Source: Mansonella perstans | Taxonomy: Eukaryota; Nematoda; Chromadorea; Rhabditida; Onchocercidae | DNA: 64,000 bases | Direction of reading: 5' to 3' | NCBI GenBank assembly: GCA_037074765.1 | Contig: JBAMDO010000033.1 | Location: 124,001-188,000, forward strand | In this document: positions 24,922 to 38,697 of the stretch, one piece after another | Position numbering within the stretch: the stretch's first letter is position 1 | Layout of the letters: each line of letters opens with the position of its first letter | Made by a program: the position numbers and the translations under genes | The notes under the pieces: generated by a model | Databases searched by the model: none | What the model was told of the DNA's origin: nothing | What the model saw: the letters and a program-made list of their open reading frames with translations, nothing else

Positions 24922-27900
24922 ATTATGATGGCCTGTTTGTATTCTGAATATTTTCACTTCAACATGCTAACATTTTCATGACATTATCATCACTCATTAG
25001 TAACATATATCCATATCACATGATTTATTATCATCTTGATATCATTAAAATCAACGATCACTGTTCAATATGACATCTCATAAGTATCACTCATTTGCTA
25101 CAAACTTATCAGAAAGCATTATTTCATCTTACATACATCCTTCTGTCACTTTTCCTATGATCTTATTACCTATAACTTATCACTTATCAATTATCAACCA
25201 TTATCTCTTAACAATCCTCAACTTCCATCCCATCCAATCCTAACCATCTCGTATCATTCATTTTTTGAATTCATTATTCCCGCCTTCCTCATCGCAACGA
25301 CGGAATACAATATGTGGGAGCGATTTCTTCATTTTTTTCCCATTCTTTTCAATTTTCAACAACTAAAGGATTTCAATAATTTTTAACAACTAAAAGTTTT
25401 GAGAATTTTCGACTGCTAACTTCTATGAATTTTTGATTAATAGAAAATTTTAATACTTTGTGAATCTGAAAACAATAAAAAATTTTTATTAACCTTATAA
25501 ATTTAAAAGTAAAGAAATTTGATTAGCTTTTAAAATTAAGAGTTATAAAAAAGTTAACTTATTTTACAAGCCTAAAAATAATAAAAAGTTTTAGCTCACC
25601 ATATAAATCTATAAGTAATACGTAGTATTAAACGATATCGGATTACCTATTTCCACAGTTATTCCAGGATGTAACAAATAAATAAGGCAAGGAATTAAAC
25701 TAATCTGTTACCTGTTACCCAAGAATTTTGTAACTTGTATTTTTAAAAGGTATTTTTTCAGGAAATTAATCCTAAATTAGATGCGAATTTGTAAAGTTTA
25801 TATGGATATATAAAAAACTTACAGGCTGTGGAATGTGACCTCGCCGTTGCCGGGTCAAATCCTCAAACATAAATGTTAACGAAGAATTGAATTTTGCCAA
25901 TACCTTTTGTTCTGCTTCGATGTTTTTTGCTTATTTTTAAGATAACAATGATCTAATAATATTTCCAGGATATTTTTCTTTTCAATCTCTAAGTTCATAT
26001 TTGAAATAAGTCTATAAATTTTAATCAAGATTAAAATTACAACCTTATTCAGCTGATTACTTCTAGTTTCGCTTAAATCTTGTGTTTCAAGAAGAGAATT
26101 TCAATGCAGCCAGTCGTCAAGGCGTTTGAACATAAAATGAAATTTTTATGCATAAAAGGGTATTAATTTGTCAGTTAAAAAAAGTAAGCTACCTGTTATT
26201 GCTTCATCGTAAATGCTCCGAATGTATGTTAAAAACAGAAAAGATAAAAGACAAAAAAAAAAAAAATATGTCAAAAATCTAAAAAAAGTTCACTAATAGC
26301 CTGAGAGATAAATTCTATCACACTCAAAGACCGGCATCTATTTTCTACTCGGATTATTGAGCGATTTTAACTTTTAAAAATATGATTCCACAGAGAAATC
26401 TTCAACAAACGTGTGGTGCAAAGTTGAATTTACCTATTTTATACAGTTAATTCTAACATTCTAGACAACAACATGAAATCTATTGAAGATGTCACACTAC
26501 ATGTCAACAATTCCAACATATGAGCTGCTTTCTGGCACAAATCATTGTAAAATAAACATTTTTAATATAATTGTGAAAACCATTTATACTGTTCCCTGAA
26601 TATTACCGTTATAATAGGTAGTAGAAAATGATGATGCTATGATCTTCCGATTAGCAATAGGAATGATGTAAACCACAATATTAAAATCCTATAGATTTAC
26701 ATCAAATTACTTTTTAGCTATTTAGTTCAGCACTCGTAACTATCAAACATGTAACTTCTCCATCAGATTGTGCCACTACCATTTAACAAGCGTTGTAATA
26801 CAGTCAGCTTTCAAGTTGAACTTCAGTGAATTGCTTGAGGAATTTTTTGTTAAATGGGGACCAAATAGATCGACCAACATGATATTGAAATATGATATGG
26901 TGGAACAGTCCTGGTGCATGGAAAACATGATAAAATATATTATTGATTTGGGAAATGATTTCTCACTTCATCAAAAACCCATCTACAATTTAATCAAAGA
27001 GAGAAATTTTTGTCTCAGTACAAAAATGGCGACACTTGTCGCGAGACGCGAAATAATTTATAGCATAAAAATAACCGAAATGTTTCTCAGTTGTTATTCG
27101 AAATCGAATTGTTACTCGAATACCTGTTACATTTATGAAATAACAGTTGTTAAGAATATTTCTAGACAAAGAATCCATTACGCCAAGGATGCTACTTTGT
27201 ATGCTTAAGTTTATGAGTCGTTTATCCTCTTTTTTGTCGTGTGACCATGCTTCTAAAATTCTTTTGTTTTATTATATCTTCATGTATAATGGGTTTCTTC
27301 CACTGGAGTCAATTTTTAACTCAACTTATCGATGATCAAACTTTTCTCCGGCTTATGTACCATCGTTATTCCGCTACTGTTCATATTCACTTATGATCCA
27401 CTTGCGTTATTGCTTATTTCTCCCACGCTTATGCCTTTTTCTTTTTAACGATAATAGTATTGTAAATGCAGTACTATAGTGGAACAAAATTTGTATCCCA
27501 GTCGAACGACAGCTTTCGACTTTAAATTCTTCACAACAAAACTATTATTTTAACATACTGAGTTGAATTGTTAGGCTTTTTCGAAAATGATAAATTTGAA
27601 GTCAAGGAAATACATCTATTGTTTAGATAATGGATTTTTCGTTTTTTGTAGAAAAACATTTTTTGATCTACTTATGCGAAACATAAATAACTGTTGCATA
27701 TTAATAGAGTTTATTATCTTCGAAGTGATTGAAAGATCGTCAGAGATACAAATTTATTCGACTTGTGATATTGAATTTATATAACAAGAGCATAAACATG
27801 CGATAAATGATAAATGAACTCATTTACAATATTTTGACAATTATATGAATAGACCAAAAGATGGAATTTGGATAATTGATTGATTTTATCATGCATAAAC

Positions 27901-29606
27901 AACAATTCGAACAAAAATAATCTTTACACTACAATTTAAAGACATCTTTACATATTTCTGTGTTTTAAATTATTTTGATTTTCGCAACGTTTGTTATCAA
28001 TGTCTAAACTTTAATCGATTTAAAATTTTTCAATTCCTGCTATAAATATAGTGTTTTGTTCTTTTTTTTTCACTTTATAAATTGGCTTTTTCAGCTCTAA
28101 ATTTTCTCTCCAGTATCTTGTTAAATCATCAGCAATTGATATTTTTTTACTTAGTTTCCAAAAAGTTTTCCACTTATCCAATCTATTACATCAAATTATT
28201 TTAAAGGAAAATATCTTCCATAGCGAAATGTATCATATTTTCTATGTTTGTTTTTTCATTTGGTTTTCAATATATACGTTTCATTTTCATCGCACTGCGA
28301 TGTATATCAAAATTTCTGATGACACTTTTATGATTCATATCTGCGCAGTCATTCGAATCAGCGATGATATCTGTCCGATCACTCAAATCAGACACAATAT
28401 CTTTCCGGATATTCGAAAAAGAGTTTAAATGACGTAAATTATACTAAACTGCTGGAAAATGACTTTAAATTTGTAAAGCTCGATGAATTAATTGCCCAAT
28501 TTGTCGCAGAACAACATATCAATAAAAAATTCAATTAAGCCATGATTTATTCGTAAATGAACAAACGATTTGTCTATGAAAAAACCATTATTTAATTGCC
28601 CTGCATAATCTGATTTTTCTTAAATGTTTAAATTTATTTTAATTGAAGAAAAAAAAATAAAACGAAAGCAAAGACAAAATAGATTAAACGAAATCACAAT
28701 ACTACTTGTGGCTAGAAGCAACAAGAAGATATTCATTTTAGCTTTTGAGTTAAACGATAGAAACATTATTGAATTTTTTGTAAGTGTGAAAGAAATTTCA
28801 TTTCTTTCAAAGTATATTATGGATCGAGGTCCGATATTCAGGATTATGCCTCTATCCTTTTCCTTATCATATCGTTATCGATCATGGATGATTATAATAC
28901 GCGATATTCATCACTATTGAACGTCACCTCATTTGTTGCCAGCAGTGATACATTATTATAACAGAGGAAATAAGATCGTCTTCTTTGCATTCCAAAACTT
29001 AATAACTCATGGAACACTTTAATTTCATTTCCGACACTATTTTAGACATGAAATTTTTAATAGAACAAAAATTTTAGTTTCTAATATAACATAGAATGAA
29101 AATGAAAACTCCATTAAAAATGAGTGGTGCTAAGGCAAAAATTGAAATTGTATTAGATTGTTATGAGAAATGATTGAGTAAAGTTCATTAACTTAATCCT
29201 TCTTCTGTTTTTTATGTTTCCATCATAGTTTTACTTTCAGCTTTATAGATGTCATAAAAAATATAATGAATATCATATTACCATTTAATTTAAACTTGTT
29301 ACTTCCTTTTTTCTCTCTTTCTCTCTCTAAAAAAGAATATTATTAAATCATTTGATTATTGTTAACGATAACACAAAAGTGATAAACTGGAAAAGATCAA
29401 AAAATCAATCACTTCTGCGTTCTGTTTTACTTAATTTCTTAAAAACATTCTGCCATGTTAACAGCAATTAAAAATTTTTCTTTAATTATTTATACATGCT
29501 TGCATATAATGCTTATCAATAAAACGTACTAAAAATTTATTGTGATTATTTCAGCTTAATTAATCTTTTCCACCGATATTGTTACCAGCATTGCTCCATT
29601 GCAGTA
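24922..29606. other. divergent intergenic region between GCNA and DUF229 gene A
   Basis: Both promoters must lie here. No exon is convincing. The 146-codon frame at 26768-27208 has a diverged, broken counterpart upstream of gene C. Most of the interval is duplicated elsewhere in the window (see the repeat entries at 24960 and 27044). A T-rich acceptor at 29553-29554, about 53 bases before the ATG, is conserved in all four paralogues and is a candidate spliced-leader site. Confidence 0.5.
24960..25250. repeat. GCNA 5' flank, duplicated at 36165-36455
   Basis: The sequence from ACATTTTCATGACATTATCA to CATCCCATCCAATCCTAA recurs with few differences downstream of DUF229 gene A. The original sits immediately upstream of the GCNA start. 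Confidence 0.85.
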
Positions 29607-29640
29607 ATGGTCAAATTTAAAACGATGAAATCTCGAATGG
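27044..29640 (+). repeat. upstream block of DUF229 A, near-identical to 47771-50400
   Basis: From ACGCGAAATAATTTATAGCA onward the sequence upstream of gene A is nearly identical to that upstream of gene C, for about 2.6 kb and into exon 1. Left of this point the two copies are still homologous but much more diverged. Confidence 0.85.
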
Positions 29641-32600
29641 TATTTACACTGACTGTTGGACTATTTCTTTTGCTGACTTATTTGTGCATGAGCGATATTT
29701 ATATTGTTGAGTTTGCTTTACAACAACCAATTTTTCGCCCTTTTAAGAATATCGATTTTTCCACTGGTACTGTCTTACAAATACGTTCAAATATATTTGA
29801 AATCTTTATCGGTTTTCTAAAACTCTCGAATTAGCTTACATTAAGTTTCAATAATATAATTAGAGTACAATTTAAATAAAAGATTTGAAAGAAACAAGCA
29901 GAAATTTGAAATCGAATTTATTATGAAAAAAAGCGAAATAAGTGTTGTAATTTGCCTTTTCATCAATTACTCGTTTATTCATTTCCAGTTTCAGTTAGAT
30001 TTGATTTGACAGGAGTTTTGCGTCACATGAATTGCTTTTTATAGATTCAGCCTTCGGTACGGATAATAAATGCAAACTCGTAACACTCGACCCCTGGGAT
30101 CCAGAAATATTGCCACATTTAAATCCCGACTACAATCCATATAAAATGTGTAACATAACTCGTGAAATGCATACTGAACTCAAAGACAACACAATTCGAA
30201 TAAGTAATGACTCGTACGTTTCTATTTTACCAGATACTGTTCAAATATTTTTCATTTGACAATCAATTTTCGATGTTATTCAGTTCACTAGCGCTTGAGA
30301 TCATGAAATTGAATGCATAAATAAAAATTTGTTCTTATAAGTGAATTTAATTTTTCAAAATATTAAAAATTTTTTTAAAAAGTAACAGCGAAGTAAAAGA
30401 ATGATTGTCTCATTTAATAAGTAATAGAGTTTTTGTCAATCCTTCGTGTCATTCCATTTTAAATGAACTTTCAAGAGTTTAATTTTGAAATGAAACATTC
30501 CTGTAAACCATTTTAAGCTTAAATTGATTCCTAGAACTTCGGATTGCTGGTATCGATGTCTTTATGTGCAAGGTGAATTGAAATTAAAACCGTGCAAATG
30601 GGTTAATATGGTAAAAAATGCGTCATATCATGTGAACTGTGAATTCATCGAAACTTACTGCCTGGAAAATAATATAACTACCTTTCGGTATATCCATGAT
30701 CAGGTTTGTTATTTCCACTTCATAAACAATTGTTTCAATTTTCGATTTTAATTTATTATCATTTACGAGTTGATTTTATTGCAAAGTAACTTTCTCAAAA
30801 TTTAAAAATAAAATAATGAGAGGACAAAAATATTTCTAATAACAAAGAAAAATGAAAATAACAAGTTATTTTTGCAAGTTTAAAATCTTAGAATTTTTCG
30901 TTCTTCCTTCTCAAATAATTCGCGAAATGATATTAATTTTTGATTGAAATTATTTATTTAATGATTTTTATTCCGCATGTTTCAATAGCCAATGATTTCC
31001 TGTAATATGATAAGTATGTTTTTTTCAGTTAATAAGGCCTGAAAAAAAGGTATTCCAAAAAGAGGATGACTCGCATCCAGGTGTGTTCTTACTGATCTTT
31101 GATTCTACCTCTTCTTCTTCTGCAATGCGCACAATCATGGAAACTAACCAAGTAGTTTGTTGAAGTGAATTCAAGTTTTCTCTTTTGAATTGCAGTTCAT
31201 TTCACCTATTATAGTCAATATTTAATTTTTGACCGTATTTACTAGTGGCTAAGGTAGCTAAAATTTAGTTTGCTTGTTCGAAATATATTTTAACAAATAT
31301 TAGGAACACTAGTTTAAATGAAAGGAAAGTTAACACTGGAATGATTTATTGAAATTCATTTTAAAAAAATGACCATTATTCTGAGATTCTGCGTCAATTA
31401 TACGATGCAACAACGTTTTATTATCACAACAAAGCTGGCATAGGCAATCGAACAAATGCGTTTGCCATATTTTCAGGTTTTTTATTGTATTTAATGATGT
31501 AAAAAATTTTCAAAGATTTTTCAAATATTATCAAATTTCATTTTTTTTTTTGCCTTTTTCCTATTAATTAGTTTGTTTTGATGAATTATCACTTAGTTCG
31601 TTTTAATTAATTTTCTAAATTTTGATTCATTTGGAATTTACAGGTTAGTTTGTGCGTTAGTACTTGCTTGATAATTTGAAATTCATTGACTATATTTTGT
31701 CAGTTTTTCTCAATAATTTTCATCTAATAATTTATTCCTAATCTGTTAATTTGTATATTAGATAATTTGAATTTTTTTTAATTTAAAAATATGAAGTTAA
31801 ATCTCCTGAATATATCGAATTCGATATATTTCCTCTCCATCATTTTAGGAACTCGCTTAGCTAAGCTGAATAAGCTTCACTTTCCCGACAAAAGTGAATC
31901 GGAATATCCAAATTCGTGTAGAGTAAGTTATGCTTCATCCTTCTAGATAAAATGAAACTATGAGGAACTAGTTGAAATTGCTTTATACAATCTTCGTATC
32001 AATGGGACAAGTCGAAATATTCAGATAAATAATATTTACAGAGATGGAAGCATAAATGAATCAAGTAATAAACAAATTAACTGTAGATATTGGTCAAAAG
32101 ATCATTCGTGTCCATTCATCATTTGCTTTGATGTTTATCTGGCGTACATTTTTTGTTAATCTCTTTAACTTTTTTAATATTAGATCATTGTCGCAATCAC
32201 ATAACATTGATTTTCGATCAATAGTGTAATGTGGGAATTTAGTATTTCCTTGGCTAGGCTTTACGAATGAAGATTTGCGTGATTTTATCCATGTTTGATA
32301 CAGACTCGCTTGCACTAAGAAAACCAACACGGATAACATGCTTGCATATGATGTAGCAGAAAATCTGCTTAAGTGGTAGGTGATAAGCAAGTTTTTCTGC
32401 GACACCTTCTCAGGAGTTGATTCCATGCGTAATTTTAAAGCAAAGAGCAGCTATCTTTTTTCCTTTGTCAGTCTTTCGATCGTGGCGTCAAAGGAAATGA
32501 TGCTATCAAATAATTGCACTGAGCCTTAGGATCTGAATCCCTATTGTGATGTGTTGAGGTATAGGTTGATGGAGAACTTCTGTCTTCCTTATATTGACTT

Positions 32601-35600
32601 CCAGTCCAAAGAATCTGGCCGCTTCCACAAAGCAAGATTTTGAGCTGCAGAGTCATTTCGGTGTGATCAACAAGAACGGCGTTTTCAGCATACAGAAACT
32701 AGTGGACAAGATGATTTGGGATTTCGGTCTTTCTGGCGTGGGAAGACTCTACTGGAAACATATGCTCTACCAGCATACCTCACAATGAGGGTACACAAGA
32801 TTTATTCGAGGACAAAAAACGAGTCCCGAATAAATAAATTCAATTCCTCAGGAGTTTACCAATTACGTCTGCTATTCAAAATTCTCAAACTTCTAATTCC
32901 TCTTCGTTTCATTTCTTTATTTCATATCTCAAATTAAGAATGATTTGTTGGATTTTAGGATGGTGTCAAAAGAAATGAAACTGTAATTTACGACTTCGTT
33001 GATCAAAGTTATGCATCAATAATAGCGGAAGATTGGGTTGGTGCATTTAATTGGCCAAATTGTAAAGGTTACGACCATCCTCCAACTGACCACTACTGCA
33101 AGTAATTCGATTAGAATGATCATTATCGTACAAAGCTTAATAAGCATTAGAAGAAATTCGAGATCCTTTCCGATTATTGATTATTGCATTTTTCCTTCCA
33201 TAATTATATCATTAGTAAATGAATGATTGCTGCGATAATGATTAGTTGTGATGCATGGAGACAAGAATGACTAGTTACGATACATGGATACTACATTTTG
33301 CCATGTTGTTAACTAATCACTCTGTTAATAATCAGTTGAATATAACTTGTAAAGATCAAATGAGCACATGATTAAAAGCGAAGAAATAGGATAAGCCTTA
33401 TCAGACAAGTGATAAGTTAAAAATGTAATTTATTTATATGAAGTGCTATGGTGCTACAATCCATCGCTACGAGCGCACAGGACGCGCAGGACAGCATAAC
33501 GGCAGTACACGACTTCAACATGCATTTTTATATGGGAGAATGCCAAGAACCTTATCACAAGCTAATGAATTTTGTGGGCAAATTTCTGAACGAATATAAA
33601 GGAATATCAAAATTTGTTATGATATGGTTGTCATTACTGACACATGATTCAGCCGATGGCTTGTATCGCGCAGATAAGGTTCATCATTCATCAAGCTTAC
33701 CAATTATATTGTGAGTTGCGATGATGGATATGAAATAAATTGAGAAATTTTATCAATTGCATATTCCTCTAATCACATATGATTTACAGTATTTTGCTAA
33801 TTTTTTTCGTGATCATGTTAACAACTTAAACAACTCATTCATATTTCTAATGGGTGATAGCGGATTACAATATGGTCCTATTCGAAAAACTTCTACCGGT
33901 CAGATAGAAGATAATAATCCATTGCTTATGGTAAGATTTTAATATGATAGATTTTCTTGTAAAAAAAAAAAATAAACATATGAATGAAATTGATTAAGGA
34001 CATTGAAGTTCAGAATTTTGTTTTTTTGTTATCACCAATAATTCTCGCAATTTTCTTCTGAAGTTTTCGTAGATTGCATAAATTTTCATATAAAGTTAAG
34101 ATTTCATCAAATTCATCATTAATTTTCTTTTACTGCAGGTAGCATTACCAAAATATTTGCGTTCAAACGAGCAACTTATTTTGAATTTAAAACGGAATTC
34201 GCGAAGGCATACTTCTCATTATGACATCTATGCAACATTATATGATATAGCACGTTATGCAAGGAAAGATAATTTTCGGAAATGGGATGAACATGATTTC
34301 AGGTTTTGCCTCTAATTTCGTATCATATTTTGACTTCAGTGAACCATAAGAAAATTTTTTTTTAAAATTTCGAATAATTTTAAATTTGAAAACGTTTTAT
34401 TGTAAATTTACATAATATTTGTTTCAATTACAGCGGTGAATTCGGTAAGCAAAGAGGTGGAATTCGTGCTAAGAGTATTTTGAGACCTATTTTATACGAC
34501 AGGTGAAATAATCTGTAATTATTTTCGTAAGTATTCTACGTTGATTTTCTTTTCAGAAAGACAAAAAAAGAATAGAATAATGTACAGTTACTTGAGAAGT
34601 GGCAGTTAATTGTATAATTATAACTTCTTTCATTTTAGAGGAATTAAAATGTCTTAATTGCAAAATTGATTTTTTCAGTTTATATAATTTCACTGCGATA
34701 ATTTGAAGATATGAATTATTTACATATAATTTACAGAACATGTGGAGAAATGGAAATTCCGGAGGAATACTGTATTTGTGAACCAAAATGGCATAAAATT
34801 GATGTTCATAGTGATGAAGCGATAGGAGCTGGACATATAATAATTTATTATGTTAATAGTTTCTTGAAAATGAAACATTTGACTTCGATTTGCGACAAGC
34901 TTGATTTCGCAACAGTAATAGTTTAAATTTGAACAAATATTAAACAAACAAAAAAAAGCTTATAAATAGTTACAAAAGAACAACTTTTACACAACAACCG
35001 CATACTTAGGAATCCAGATGAAATAGCAAGAAAACATTTTTTAAAAAAAAAAATCTTTCTTCTAATTTATGATATGACAATATTTCGTGTAGTAAAATTT
35101 CGTAAGCAAAATGATAAGATAAAAAGAAACAATGATAATGAAATCGTCTAGAATATAGTTTTATTTTATTAACTTATGCCTTGATCATTAATATAGAAAA
35201 CAATAATAACGGAATACAATAAATTGTTTTATTAATCATTCAAAAACGAAGGAAAGTTTTTGCTTCTTTTCATCTCAAGTGAATATTTTCAGGTGATTTC
35301 GGCAGAGCGCCTTGAAATGCAACCAATATTGAAAGTAGTTGTAAGTGCTTATCCGAGTAATGGAAAATATGAAGCGCAAGTGTTAATGAAAGGAGATAAA
35401 TATGGAGTAATCACAAATGTAACGTTTCTTTGCACCATTACTATTTGACTTTTTATCCTATTGATGTTTTTTTTTTTTTTTTTTTACATTTAATTATTGT
35501 ATTTACCATTTTATTATTCTATCATATTTCATTATTCATTTAACAGCATTTAAAAATTTTAATTAATTTAATTTTGTATTTCATTAAGAATTTTGTATTT

Positions 35601-35842
35601 TATTAGTTTTGTAAATATAATTTTGTATTTTACTAATTTAAGTAAAACTAATGCATGATGGTTATAGCAAAAAGTTTTTCAGCCTACGAAATAATTCTTC
35701 AGAGTAGTTTTTCAAATTTGCAGTTTTACTTATTTAGGTAACTCGAGTGGATTGGTACAGTAATCAAGGCTACTGTGTACCTGATGAAGACGTTCGACAT
35801 TTTTGTTACTGTCGACGACAATTAACAACGGATGCAGCGTAA
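29607..35842 (+). CDS. DUF229 family membrane protein, paralogue A, 14 exons
   Basis: DUF229 proteins have the alkaline-phosphatase/sulfatase fold; their substrate is unknown. Exons: 29607-29766, 30045-30213, 30535-30703, 31029-31151, 31386-31476, 31849-31922, 32959-33101, 33444-33678, 33790-33930, 34139-34302, 34434-34502, 34737-34914, 35293-35418, 35738-35842, giving 648 residues with continuous phases. Residues about 12-32 are a signal anchor ([15 protein letters not shown]), so the bulk should be lumenal or extracellular. Landmarks are C-rich blocks before the core, [10 protein letters not shown] (184-193, first metal-site motif), LTHD (375-378), MGDSG (409-413), [13 protein letters not shown] and a C-terminal CYCRRQ. 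The usual MGDHG is MGDSG here, so a putative metal-binding His is missing. Exon 1 has nine extra residues compared with B, C and D. Exon 5 uses a poor acceptor (CTGAG) that is conserved in B and C. Confidence 0.85.
32200..32850 (-). mobile_element. LINE relic in intron 6 of DUF229 A
   Basis: Read on the minus strand, it shows a decayed 3' part of a non-LTR retrotransposon. KKTEVLHQP-type reverse-transcriptase sequence is recognisable near 32560-32610 in broken frames, as is a degraded C-terminal segment near 32240-32400. The middle is deleted. The right border region (CGAGGACAAAAAACGAG, then GAATAAATAAATTCAATTCC) matches the same position in genes B and C. Confidence 0.65.
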
Positions 35843-36164
35843 TGATAACAGCTACTGTGTCCTCTTTTTTGACCGTGGCAAAAGATGTCGAATTTCTTTC
35901 TTTCAATTAGACTTTATTACGCGAATTTCTTTCCCTACCATGATAATTTATTTGCAGCTATTATATTAATACTAAAAACAAGAAAGAAAATAAAATAAAA
36001 GTAATTCAGAAACATATAAAATACAATACGGAAATACGTTGCATGAGATAGGACATTAATCAGATTTGTAATACTACTTTTTAATGATTCATAAGAATCT
36101 TAGATAAAATTCGCTGATGTTGAGAAAAATTATGATTATCTGTTTGCAATCTGAATTATTTTTA

Positions 36165-36455
36165 CTTCAACATATTAACATTTTCATGACATTATCATCA
36201 CTCATTAGTAACATATATCCATATTACATGATTTATTATCATCTTGATATCATTAAAATCAACGATTAATGTTCAATATAACATCTCATAAGTATCACTC
36301 ATTTGCTACAAACTTATCAGAAAGCATTATTTCATCTTACATACATCCTTCTGTCACTTTTCCTATGATCTTATTACTTATCACCTATCACTTATCAATT
36401 ATCAACCATTACCTCCTAACAATCCTCAACTTTCATCCCATCCAATCCTAATCAG
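36165..36455. repeat. second copy of the GCNA 5' flank
   Basis: It matches 24960-25250 almost throughout, including GTATCACTCATTTGCTACAA. The adjacent GCNA coding exons are absent. Confidence 0.85.
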
Positions 36456-36839
36456 AATTAAAAATCCAAAATTTTTAATTCTGAAAATTATTGATACAAT
36501 GAAAAATTATTAAGACTTGTAAGTTATCATACATCCTTAAAATTTTCTAGAAGATAAAAGTAACTGAAACATCAAAAATTGTTAAAAATTTTTAGCACTC
36601 AATAATCAAATTATTTCAAAACTTATCAAAACTGTTAAATTGCGAAATATTCTTCAGTTTTTCTAGCAGTCAAAAATTATTCAAACTTTTTAGCAGTCTT
36701 AAATTTAGAAAAGAAAAATATTTTTGATACAATTAAAATTTTTAAAGAAGTCTGATTGCTAAAATTCAACTACTAAAAACTTTACAAAATTTTAGTATTT
36801 AAATGTTTTAAGGTAATTTAATAATTAAGACCAAAGATG

Positions 36840-38697
36840 AAAGTTGGGTAAATGATTAATCTTACCATGCATAAACAACAATTCGAGCAAAAATAATCTT
36901 TACACTACAATTTTCTGTTTTAATGAATTCACTTTAGTTCATCTGAAATGATTTTCTAATAAAAAACACTTGGACTATCTTACATATTTCTGTGTCATAA
37001 ATTATTTCGATTTTCGCAACGTTTGTTATCAATTTCTAAACTTTAATTGAATTAAAATTTTTTCAATTCCTGCTAAAAATTTAGTTTTTTGTTACTTTTT
37101 TTCACTTTATAAATTGGCTTTTTCAGCTCTAAATTTTCTCTTCAATATCTTGTTAAATCATCAGCAATTGATATTTTTTACTCAATTTTCAAAAAGTTTT
37201 CCACTTATCCAATCTATTACATCAAATTATTTTAAAGGAAAATATCTTCCATAGCAAAATGTATCATATTTTCTATGTTTGTTTTTTCATTTGGTTTTCA
37301 ATATATAGTTTCATTTTCATCGCACTGCGATGTATATCAAAATTTCTGATGACACTTTTATAATTTATATCTGCGCAGTCATTCGAATCAGCGATGATAT
37401 CTGTCCGATCACTCAAATCAGACACAATATCTTTCCGGATATTCGAAAAAGAGTTTAAATGACGTAGATCATACTAAACTTTTGAAAAATGACTTTAAAT
37501 TTGTAAAGCTCGATGAATTAATTGCCCAATTTATCGCAGAACAACATATCAATAAAAAATTCAATTAAGCCATGATTTATTCGTAAATAAACAAAGGATT
37601 AGTCTATGAAAAAACCATTATTTAATTGCCCTGCATAATCTGATTTTTCTTAAATGTTTAAATTTATTTTAATTGAAGAAGCAAAAACAAAAACGGAAGC
37701 AAAGACTAAACGTACTACTTCTGGTAAAATAGATTGAACGAAACCACAATAATACTTCTGGCTAGAAGCAACAAGAAGATATTAATTTTAACTTTTGAGC
37801 TAACGATAAAATATTGAATTTTTCGTAGGCACGAAAGAAGATGCTGCATTCCTTACGCGAATTTCATTTTTTTCAAAATGTAATATAGATCGAAGTCCAA
37901 TTTTTAGGAACTATGCCTCTACCTTTCCTTATCATATCGTTATCGACATTATTCATGGATGATCATGATACATGATATTCATCGCTATTGATCGTTATTT
38001 CACTTGTTGCCAGCACTGATACGCTATTGTGGCAGGGAAAATAGGATAGTCTTTTTTGCAATCGGTTTAAAATTTTTTTTTTTCAAAACCTAATGACTCA
38101 CGGAACATTTTAATTTCATTTCCGATATTATTTCAGACATGAAATGTTTAATAGAACAAAAAAAATCAAAAGTCCATTAAGATTGAATAGTGCTAATATC
38201 AATTCTTTTATTAATAATAAAAATTGAAATTGCATTACAATGCTGTGAGAAATTTTTTAGTGAAGTTAATTAACTTTTAATTTTTAATTAAGATCCTCCT
38301 GTTTTTATGTTTCCATCATAGTTTATTTCCAAATTTTATCAGGTATCATAAAAAAAATAATGAGTATCATTTCATCATTTAAAATTGTTACTTTCTTCTT
38401 TCCTCTCTCTCAAAAAAATGATATCACCAAAATCACAATTTTGATAACTGTTAACGATAGTGCAAAAGTGATAAAATGGAGAAAATCAAAAAATCAATCG
38501 CTTCTGCGTTCTATGTTAGTTAAGTTCTTAAAAACATTTTGCCGTGTTAACAGCAATTAAAAATTTTTATTTAATTAAATATGAGTTATTTATATAATAT
38601 TGCTTACCTATGAACAAAATAAGTACTTATTACGATTATTTTAGCATATTTAATCTTTTCTACCGCTATTGCCACTGGCATTGGTGATGTTGTAATA
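36840..38697 (+). repeat. upstream block of DUF229 B
   Basis: It is homologous to 27880-29606, 48590-50364 and 58540-60029. Over its last 200 bases it is closest to the block upstream of D (shared TGCCACTGGCATTG and GATGTTGTAATAATGG). A candidate leader acceptor TTTTAG lies at 38639-38644. Confidence 0.75.

Larger units (their letters stand above)
35843..38697. other. intergenic region between DUF229 A and B
   Basis: No gene is supported. It contains the copy of the GCNA 5' flank, then about 400 bases of unmatched AT-rich sequence, then the upstream block of gene B. No GCNA exon piece is recognisable here, unlike the B-C and C-D gaps. Confidence 0.5.

Noticed and set aside
25835..25875. GCCGGGTCAAATCC, resembling a tRNA T-arm
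   Set aside because: No matching acceptor stem, D-arm or anticodon arm can be folded around it.
26768..27208. 146-codon plus-strand open frame upstream of DUF229 A
   Set aside because: The homologous region upstream of gene C (from about 47349) is interrupted by stops and indels, the composition is not protein-like, and no splice partner or family motif is visible.
28228..28428. Short open frames recurring upstream of A and C (for example 28228-28428, 28624-28920, 49464-49718)
   Set aside because: They recur only because the DNA is duplicated. Frames differ in length and start between copies, with no sign of constraint.
31196..31260. Acceptor-like TTGAATTGCAG in intron 4 of DUF229 A, followed by a short open stretch
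   Set aside because: The in-phase frame stops quickly, and the AG is not conserved in C (TTGCAAATC), so it is unlikely to start an exon.
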